A stretch of 13,363 nt of DNA, from contig JAHWJO010000059.1 in NCBI GenBank assembly GCA_019348365.1, positions 1-13,363 on the forward strand, read 5' to 3'. Source of the stretch: Armatimonadota bacterium. Its GTDB lineage: Bacteria; Armatimonadota; DTGP01; JAHWJO01. The notes below the pieces were generated by a model, which was given only the letters and a program-made list of their open reading frames with translations, made no database searches and was not told where the DNA came from. Position numbers and translations under genes: made by a program. Position 1 is the first letter of the stretch. Each line of letters begins with the position of its first letter. Positions 1 to 5,072 of the stretch are shown one piece after another.

Positions 1-1
1 C

Positions 2-625
2 ATCGACTCCCGTCTCACCTCCGCCGCGATCCGGTACTTCGGCTCCTGGCGCGCCGCCGTCGAAGCCGCCGGGATCGACTATGAGAGCGTGGCCCTCGTG
101 GGCCGCCGCCGCCGCTCCGAGAAGATCACCAAGTGGACCCAGGAGTCGATCCTGGAGGAGATCTGCCGCCTCTACCGGGCCGGGGAGGACCTGACCTCCA
201 CGAACGTCCGGCGCAAGCACCTCTCGCTCTATGCCACGGCCCGCCGCAAGGACCATTTCGGGAGCTGGGCCAACGCGCTCGCGGAGGCCGGAATCGATTA
301 CGCCACCCTCAAGCAGCAGGCGAAGGCGCGGCGGCGGGAGGAAGAGGATTGGAAAGAGCAATTGCTGTCGGACTACGAAGAAGGGCATGAAGGAGATCGT
401 CTCCGAAAGGCGGCGGTGCGGGTGGATACGGGTGAGCCGACCGCCCGGGGGAACTGGGCGCGGGAGCTGATCCGGGAGCGGCTGGCCGAGATGGTGGAGT
501 CGTACGGCGGCCTCGATTCCCCCCCTCCGAGCGGGCAGGAGCACTCCCGCTCGATCATCCACCGGTTGCAATCCCTCCTCCGCCGGGGGCGGCGTAAAAA
601 CGGGGGGGCGGGCGAAGAGGAATAA
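2..625 (+). CDS. HNH_repeat-type (homing-endonuclease-associated repeat) protein, C-terminal part
   Basis: The reading frame is open from the left edge, so the start lies outside the window; 207 residues are visible. A GTG at 89 exists, but the 29 codons before it encode the end of a repeat unit, so it is probably not the start. Two units resemble the homing endonuclease-associated repeat (HNH_repeat in Pfam). The first is the tail of a unit with 'RYFGSWRAAVEAAGIDY' at residues 11-27. The second is a complete unit at about residues 44-98, running from 'KWTQESILEEICRLYRAGED' to 'DHFGSWANALAEAGIDY'. The shared core is F-G-S-W-x-x-A-(x3)-A-G-I-D-Y. In known families such arrays probably contact DNA next to nuclease domains. 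No HNH catalytic motif is visible here, though one could lie upstream. The last ~100 residues are charged and end in a basic stretch. Function is unknown; DNA binding is an inference. Confidence 0.75.
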   Translation: MDSRLTSAAIRYFGSWRAAVEAAGIDYESVALVGRRRRSEKITKWTQESILEEICRLYRAGEDLTSTNVRRKHLSLYATARRKDHFGSWANALAEAGIDYATLKQQAKARRREEEDWKEQLLSDYEEGHEGDRLRKAAVRVDTGEPTARGNWARELIRERLAEMVESYGGLDSPPPSGQEHSRSIIHRLQSLLRRGRRKNGGAGEEE

Positions 626-658
626 AGGATTCTCGCGGTGCATGAAAGAATAATTATA

Positions 659-672
659 CGAACATATATTCG
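659..672. promoter_or_regulatory. LexA/DinR-like operator
   Basis: CGAACATATATTCG is an imperfect palindrome that differs at one position from the Bacillus-type SOS box CGAACATATGTTCG. It sits in an AT-rich island, just upstream of the TATAAT hexamer at 682-687, so a bound repressor would cover the -35 region and spacer. The flanking bases A658 and T673 extend the symmetry. LexA control of the downstream pair is inferred from this match alone. Confidence 0.5.
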
Positions 673-687
673 TTATTCGGGTATAAT
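659..687 (+). promoter_or_regulatory. Promoter of the Ubl-DUF4132 operon
   Basis: A perfect -10 hexamer TATAAT lies at 682-687. With a 17-base spacer the -35 would be CGAACA at 659-664, which matches TTGACA at only three positions and lies inside the LexA-like box. The region is strikingly AT-rich compared with its surroundings. A strong ribosome binding site, AAAGGAGG at 717-724, follows five bases before the ATG at 730. Confidence 0.55.
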
Positions 688-729
688 AGTGGGGAGAAAC
701 GGTAGAGGTCAACGGTAAAGGAGGCGACG

Positions 730-1125
730 ATGTCTGCAACGATCCGGATATACGACGAAACGGCGGCGGGCGACCGCACCAACGCCCTCACCCTCGATTT
801 CCTGACCGCCCGCATCAGTGTGCGGGAGCTGATCCGGCGGCGCGTTTACGAAGAGGTGCAGGAATATAACGCCTCCACGCCGGAGGTCTTCAGGGGGCTG
901 GTCCAGCCCACGGACGCGGAACGGGTGCTGAACGGCTACAAGCTGCGGGAGCGCCGCCGGATCGGTTGGGAGCAGCAATACGCGCGCGCCGTGGAGGCGT
1001 TCGAGCGCAACGGCTTTTTCATCCTCGTGGACGACCGGCAGGCGGAGAGCCTGGAGGAGGAGATCGACCTGAAGATCTCCTCCGAGGTGAGCTTCATCAA
1101 GCTGACGCCGCTGGTCGGGGGCTGA
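730..1125 (+). CDS. Putative MoaD/ThiS/ubiquitin-like beta-grasp protein with C-terminal Gly-Gly
   Basis: 131 residues; ATG preceded at five bases by AAAGGAGG. I do not recognise a named family, but the order of elements fits a beta-grasp fold. A strand (TIRIYDE, residues 4-10) and a second strand (ALTLDFL, 19-25) are followed by a helix (about 30-46). A helical, charged insertion covers about 50-94. The C-terminal part, from FFILVDD (96-102) to EVSFIKLTPLVGG (119-131), lines up by eye with the end of MoaD. The chain ends exactly in Gly130-Gly131, the hallmark of proteins activated by E1-like enzymes as sulfur carriers or protein modifiers. MoaD and ThiS are usually 65-90 residues, so the extra length is the central insertion. 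Only 43 bases separate it from the DUF4132 gene, so the two are probably co-transcribed. No E1-like, E2-like or JAB protease gene is in the window. The fold is inferred from pattern; the GG terminus is seen directly. Confidence 0.6.
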   Translation: MSATIRIYDETAAGDRTNALTLDFLTARISVRELIRRRVYEEVQEYNASTPEVFRGLVQPTDAERVLNGYKLRERRRIGWEQQYARAVEAFERNGFFILVDDRQAESLEEEIDLKISSEVSFIKLTPLVGG

Positions 1126-1168
1126 GGACGCCTCTGCGGGAGTGAGATTGTGAAGACAGGACGCTGGG

Positions 1169-3661
1169 ATGAACCTGCTTGATATGGTTAAAAGCCGCTT
1201 GGGACAGGATGAGCCGGGGAGAGAGATCGCCCCTGACGATCCGCATTATGAAGCGTACCAAAGCATCCATGCCTTTTTGACGGAGATCACCAACGACCCG
1301 AATATGAGAAGCTGGTATTTCGATGCGAAGCCGCAGGATTACGCATCGGGGAGAGCCATTCTGGAGAGCGACCGGCATTTTCAGGTCCATGTGCTTCACG
1401 CCTTGATGGAGAGAATCGCCTGGTATCGTCGGAATAACCGGGGTCAGGGCGCTCGCTGGTATGCGCTCTACTCCCTCTACCGGGCGTTAATGGCGCGGAA
1501 TCAACCGTTCACTTACGACGACCTCTTTCACCAGTTGGCAATGGTGGCCAGCCACACGATGGGGAACGACATCCCCCTCGGGCTGCTGCTGAAGCAGGTC
1601 GAACGGTATGCGTCCCAACACGAACTCACCGAGGAGATGAGAACCTGCCTGAGCCGTCTTCGCCCTGACTCTCGGAAATACGGGTCCACAGAAGACCGCC
1701 AGCTCGCGCGGAAGATCGATCAACTTCTGGGAGTCTCCGAAACGTTCCGGCTCCTTCCGGGAAGTCCCTGGGCCGATACCACGTTGAAGGATCTGGCGGC
1801 GCTGCCCGAGGCCGAGCGGCAGGCGTGGGAGGCGCTGCTGACCCATGCATCCACGGCGGAAGCGTCGCATCCTTCAGTGAAATGGCTGAAAGATGCGGAA
1901 GGCCATCTGTCAGCGGTGGGGTACGAATCCCTGGAACACTTCCTGCCGCGCTGGTTTGAAACCGCGAAGGGCTGGGCAACCGATCAAGTTTCCGATCCCC
2001 ATGCCGTCCTCTTGAAAGGCTTGATTTGGTACGGCAGCCTGTCCCGTCACCCTTCGATCATCCGCGCCATCGGGGACTTGGGGGAATGGGCATTCAAGAA
2101 GATCCCCGGCGTCGGGCCGCGCTCCGTCAAGGTCGGGAACGCCTGCCTCTACGCGCTGGGGCAGATGGCCGGTCCGGAGGCCATCGCGCAGCTCACCCGG
2201 CTCCAGCTCCGCGTGAAGAACCGGACGGCGCAGAACGCCCTCGCCGCCGCCCTGGAGCAGGCGGCCCGGCGCGAAGGGTTGTCGCCGGACGAGTTGGAGG
2301 AGATCTCCGTCCCCACTTACGGCCTGGACGACGCGGGGCGCATCCGCGAGACCTTCGGGGAGTTCACCGCCGAAGCGTCCATCGAGGGCATGAAGCTCTC
2401 GGACTGGCGGTGGATCACGCCGGAGGGCAAGACGCAGAAGTCCGTCCCCGCGAAAGTGAAGGCCGACTTTGCGGACGAGCTGAAAGCCCTCAAGACCGTC
2501 GCGAACGACCTCCAGAAGATGCTCCCGGCCCAGAGGGACCGGATCGAGCGGCTCTACCTCACCGACCGGAGCATCCCCCTGACCCTCTGGCGCGAGCGGT
2601 ACCTGGAACACCCCCTCCTCGCAGGCCTCACCCGCCGACTCGTCTGGCAGTTCCGGACCGGCGACCGGAGTGAGGCGGGCATCCCGCACGAGGGGGAGAT
2701 CGTGGATACGTCGGGCCGCCCCCTCGACGGCCTGACGGACGAGACGCAGGTCCGGCTCTGGCACCCCATCGGGTTCGACCCGGAGACGACGCTGGCGTGG
2801 CGTGTCCGGCTGGAGGCGCTGGGGATCACGCAGCCGTTCAAGCAGGCCCACCGGGAAGTCTACGTCCTCACCGACGCGGAATTGAACACGCGGACCTACT
2901 CCAACCGGTTCGCGGCGCATATCCTCAAACAGCACCAGTTCAAGGCCCTTTGCGACCAGAAGGGCTGGTCCTATCACCTCCAGGGAGGCTGGGACAACGC
3001 CTATGACAGCGTGGCGACCCTCCGGCTCTCGCAGGGGGGCATGAACGTCGAGTTCTGGGTGGACCTGGTGGACGACTCCGATGCCATGACCGAGATGGGG
3101 ATCTTCCTCTACGTCTCTACGGACCAGGTGCGCTTCTGCTCTCTCGCCGGCGACCCTCGGCCCCTTACCGAGGTCCCCGCGCTCCTCTTCTCCGAAATCA
3201 TGCGGCATGTGGACCTGTTTGTCGGCGTGGCGAGCATCGGCAACGACCCGGCGTGGCAGGACCGGGGCGAGCTCCAGAACCGCTACACCGATTACTGGCA
3301 GAGCTACTCCTTCGGGGAGTTGAACGCCACCGCCGCCACCCGTAAAGAGGTTCTGGCCCGGCTGCTCCCCCGGCTCAAGATCGCCGGGCGATGCGCGCTG
3401 GAAGGCCGGTTCCTCCACGTCCGGGGCGACCTCCGCACCTACAAGATCCACCTCGGCAGCGGCAACATCCTCATGGAGCCGAACAACCAGTACCTCTGCA
3501 TCGTGGCGGACCGAAAGGGAGCCGGGAAGGAGGAAGGCGGACTCTTCCTCCCGTTCGAGGGGGACGCCACCCTCTCCCTGATCCTCAGCAAGGCATTCCT
3601 GCTGGCGGAGGATATGAAGATCACCGATCCCACCATCGTCAGCCAGATCGGGCGACGATAG
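1169..3661 (+). CDS. DUF4132 (MolR-like) domain protein
   Basis: 830 residues, ATG with AGGA seven bases upstream. Residues 1-300 look helical. About 295-370 look like HEAT-type helical repeats (GDLGEWAFKKIPG, GNACLYALGQMAGPEA). About 375-425 holds 'VPTYGLDDAGR' and 'DWRWITPEGKTQKSVP'. The DUF4132 core is about 440-640, with 'LTLWRERYLEHPLLAGLTRR' and 'LVWQF'. A conserved C-terminal module (about 660-780) carries 'DLFVGVASIGNDPAWQDRG' and 'GDLRTYKIHLGSGNILMEPN', typical of long DUF4132 proteins. Relatives include E. coli YehI/MolR, named after a molybdate phenotype; biochemical function is unknown. No signal peptide or membrane helix is seen, so it is probably cytoplasmic. It follows the GG-ended beta-grasp protein and may be its partner or target (inference). 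The first ~800 bases have visibly lower GC and less biased codons than the rest, suggesting a mosaic gene. Confidence 0.88.
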   Translation: MNLLDMVKSRLGQDEPGREIAPDDPHYEAYQSIHAFLTEITNDPNMRSWYFDAKPQDYASGRAILESDRHFQVHVLHALMERIAWYRRNNRGQGARWYALYSLYRALMARNQPFTYDDLFHQLAMVASHTMGNDIPLGLLLKQVERYASQHELTEEMRTCLSRLRPDSRKYGSTEDRQLARKIDQLLGVSETFRLLPGSPWADTTLKDLAALPEAERQAWEALLTHASTAEASHPSVKWLKDAEGHLSAVGYESLEHFLPRWFETAKGWATDQVSDPHAVLLKGLIWYGSLSRHPSIIRAIGDLGEWAFKKIPGVGPRSVKVGNACLYALGQMAGPEAIAQLTRLQLRVKNRTAQNALAAALEQAARREGLSPDELEEISVPTYGLDDAGRIRETFGEFTAEASIEGMKLSDWRWITPEGKTQKSVPAKVKADFADELKALKTVANDLQKMLPAQRDRIERLYLTDRSIPLTLWRERYLEHPLLAGLTRRLVWQFRTGDRSEAGIPHEGEIVDTSGRPLDGLTDETQVRLWHPIGFDPETTLAWRVRLEALGITQPFKQAHREVYVLTDAELNTRTYSNRFAAHILKQHQFKALCDQKGWSYHLQGGWDNAYDSVATLRLSQGGMNVEFWVDLVDDSDAMTEMGIFLYVSTDQVRFCSLAGDPRPLTEVPALLFSEIMRHVDLFVGVASIGNDPAWQDRGELQNRYTDYWQSYSFGELNATAATRKEVLARLLPRLKIAGRCALEGRFLHVRGDLRTYKIHLGSGNILMEPNNQYLCIVADRKGAGKEEGGLFLPFEGDATLSLILSKAFLLAEDMKITDPTIVSQIGRR

Positions 3662-3770
3662 GGAGACGTGCGGTATTCACGACCGTCTCACAGAACAGCG
3701 CGAGAGCGGGTTCTCCCTCTCCCTGAAAAGAAGCAAGGCCGATAGGAGGAAGCGGCACCGGGACAAAAAC

Positions 3771-3798
3771 AAGGCGCTTCGGAAACCCGAAGCGCCTT
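3771..3798. terminator. Intrinsic terminator after the DUF4132 gene, possibly bidirectional
   Basis: A perfect 12-bp stem (AAGGCGCTTCGG paired with CCGAAGCGCCTT) encloses a four-base loop, 110 bases after the DUF4132 stop. On the plus strand it is followed by a short T run within TTTAAG. Read on the minus strand it is followed by GTTTTTGT, a better U tract. No minus-strand gene runs into it, so the plus-strand role is the one the gene layout supports. Confidence 0.7.
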
Positions 3799-3817
3799 TA
3801 AGATGAACTTTGCCTTG

Positions 3818-3841
3818 ACGATGGGGCCTCCATCCCATCGT
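3818..3841. other. Second hairpin in the DUF4132/DUF1643 gap
   Basis: ACGATGGG at 3818-3825 pairs perfectly with CCCATCGT at 3834-3841 across an eight-base loop. It is not followed by a U tract. It lies 60 bases before the TTG start of the next gene, so it could be a leader structure or operator of that gene, or an accessory terminator stem. The 10-base palindrome ACCCGCGGGT at 3860-3869 follows. I saw no convincing promoter between 3662 and 3900. Confidence 0.35.
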
Positions 3842-3900
3842 GTTCGGCAATTTAATTCTACCCGCGGGTTTCACCCTCCAAACCTCATAAGGATAAATTT

Positions 3901-4458
3901 TTGAAAAAAGGAGCGTCCGGGCTTCCCCTGCAACGGGATGCCGTCTTCGATCCGACCGGGGCTTATCGCTACTCCCTGTGGCGGGAGTGGGACCCGGATT
4001 GTCCCCCCGTCGCGTTCGTCATGCTCAATCCCAGCACGGCGGATACCGAGCGCGACGACGCCACGATCCGGCGGTGCATCGGCTACGCCCAACGCTGGGG
4101 GTACGGCTCTCTCACAGCGGTGAACCTGTTCGCCTACCGGTGCACCGATCCCCGGCGGCTCCGCCAGGTCGAGGATCCCGTCGGCCCGGAGAACGAGCGC
4201 TATCTCCTCGCCGTCCGGGACCGCTACCCGACGGTCGTCGCCGCCTGGGGGAACTGGGGGAGTCTGCATCGCCGGGACGAAGCGGCGCTCCGCCTCTTCA
4301 AGGAGAAACCACTCTACTGCCTGGGGATCACCAAAGCAGGCCAGCCGCTCCATCCTCTCCACCAGCGCGGCGACCTGACGCCCGTCCCGCTCCCCTCTCC
4401 CCCACTTCCCCCACCTCCTCTCGAACAAAACCGCGCCGCCGCGTCTCTAACGGGGTGA
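3901..4458 (+). CDS. DUF1643 family protein
   Basis: 185 residues. The start is TTG, chosen because AAGGA at 3889-3893 sits seven bases upstream and no ATG or GTG lies near the N-terminus in frame. The whole chain matches the DUF1643 pattern: 'YRYSLWREWD' (about 22-31), 'FVMLNPSTADTERDDATIRR' (40-59), 'RWGYGSLTAVNLFAYR' (66-81), a 'DPVGPEN' stretch, 'VVAAWGNWG' (112-120) and 'LYCLGITKAGQPLHPL' (138-153). The family's reaction is not known to me; members occur in phages and bacteria. It is likely a soluble cytoplasmic protein. The last ~25 residues are a proline-rich tail of low complexity, encoded by a C-rich tract that may have been shaped by regulatory DNA for the downstream sigma gene rather than by protein function. 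The neighbouring sigma gene begins 29 bases after the stop. Confidence 0.9.
   Translation: MKKGASGLPLQRDAVFDPTGAYRYSLWREWDPDCPPVAFVMLNPSTADTERDDATIRRCIGYAQRWGYGSLTAVNLFAYRCTDPRRLRQVEDPVGPENERYLLAVRDRYPTVVAAWGNWGSLHRRDEAALRLFKEKPLYCLGITKAGQPLHPLHQRGDLTPVPLPSPPLPPPPLEQNRAAASLTG
4386..4412 (-). other. Potential G-quadruplex / i-motif tract
   Basis: On the plus strand four C runs (CCC 4386-4388, CCCC 4392-4395, CCCCC 4399-4403, CCCCC 4408-4412) are separated by loops of 3, 3 and 4 bases. The minus strand therefore meets the usual G3+N1-7 quadruplex rule. It lies inside the 3' end of the DUF1643 gene, about 10 bases before a candidate ECF promoter. Formation in the cell is not shown. Confidence 0.45.
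4423..4447 (+). promoter_or_regulatory. Candidate ECF-type (autoregulated) promoter of the sigma/anti-sigma pair
   Basis: GAAC at 4423-4426 followed by an A run resembles the -35 element of ECF sigma factors. CGTCTC at 4442-4447 resembles their -10 (CGTC/TCTA type), with a 15-base spacer. It lies within the 3' end of the DUF1643 gene, 40-65 bases before the sigma gene, where self-activated promoters of such sigma factors are usually found. The call rests only on this two-part match. Confidence 0.3.
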
Positions 4459-4470
4459 AGGCCTTCACCC
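4453..4470. repeat. Perfect 18-base palindrome upstream of the sigma gene
   Basis: GGGTGAAGG at 4453-4461 is directly followed by its exact complement CCTTCACCC at 4462-4470, with no loop. It overlaps the DUF1643 stop codon and would fall at the start point of the candidate ECF promoter. A loopless dyad suits a dimeric regulator better than an RNA hairpin. There is no U tract. Confidence 0.45.
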
Positions 4471-4487
4471 ATCACTGAAGAGAAGAG

Positions 4488-5072
4488 GTGCAGCGAGTGA
4501 AACGCGGATCCCCCCGCAACTTCGAGGAACTCCGGCAGGAGCACGGCGACCGGATCTTCCGCTTCTGTTACCGCCTGTGCGGCCATACGGAAGACGCGGA
4601 AGACCTGGCGCAGGACGTGCTCATGCTCGCCTTCCAGGGCTTCGACCGGTTCCAGGGCCGGTCCTCCATGACGACATGGCTCTACCGGATCGCGCTCAAC
4701 CGGTGGGGACGCGTGAAGGGCGCCCGGCCCGAAGGCCAGGTGCCTTACGAGGAGGATGCCAGTCTCCGCTCCACCCCCGACCCGGCGCCGGCCGGGATGG
4801 AGCGGATATCCCTCGAGAGAGCGCTGGCGGAGCTCCCCGATGCATTGCGGGAGACGTTCCTGCTGGTGAAGGCGGAGGGTTTGAAATATCGCGAAGCGGC
4901 GGAGATCCTGGGCGTGCCGCAGGGCACCGTACAATCCCGCGTGCATGAGGCGGCCACACGGCTGCGAGCACTCTTATCCGAGCCTTCCAGAGATACGAAA
5001 GATACGTCCGGCACGGCGTATGGCTCCGGATGCCTGAAGGAATGCGCGTCCGGCGAAGGAGGATCGAGATGA
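4488..5072 (+). CDS. ECF-type RNA polymerase sigma factor (sigma-70 family)
   Basis: 194 residues from GTG 4488. A second in-frame GTG at 4497, three codons on, has the better-placed AAGAGG (4483-4488, eight bases away) and may be the true start. Sigma region 2 spans about residues 12-73: 'EDAEDLAQDVLMLAFQGFDR' for core binding and -10 recognition, then 'TTWLYRIALNRW'. Region 4 spans about 110-164 with a helix-turn-helix ('YREAAEILGVPQGTVQSRVH') for -35 recognition. No region 3 is present, as expected for the ECF class. The last ~30 residues are a Gly/Ser-rich tail without recognisable domain. The stop overlaps the anti-sigma start in an ATGA, so translation is coupled and the partner is made in step. 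It probably directs polymerase to a stress or envelope regulon including its own promoter (inference). Confidence 0.95.
   Translation: MQRVKRGSPRNFEELRQEHGDRIFRFCYRLCGHTEDAEDLAQDVLMLAFQGFDRFQGRSSMTTWLYRIALNRWGRVKGARPEGQVPYEEDASLRSTPDPAPAGMERISLERALAELPDALRETFLLVKAEGLKYREAAEILGVPQGTVQSRVHEAATRLRALLSEPSRDTKDTSGTAYGSGCLKECASGEGGSR

Noticed and set aside
1910..3451. Minus-strand open frame of 513 codons opposite the DUF4132 gene
   Set aside because: It mirrors a high-GC coding region, its protein is rich in Arg/Gly/Pro/Val without recognisable motifs, and the plus-strand frame carries clear conserved motifs.
3871..4428. Minus-strand open frame opposite DUF1643
   Set aside because: Same length as DUF1643 by GC-rich mirroring; no motifs, while DUF1643 motifs are clear on the plus strand.
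5030..5068. Upstream ATG for the anti-sigma gene
   Set aside because: It lacks a well-placed ribosome site and adds 13 residues outside the ZAS domain; ATG 5069 has AAGGAGG and the ATGA overlap.
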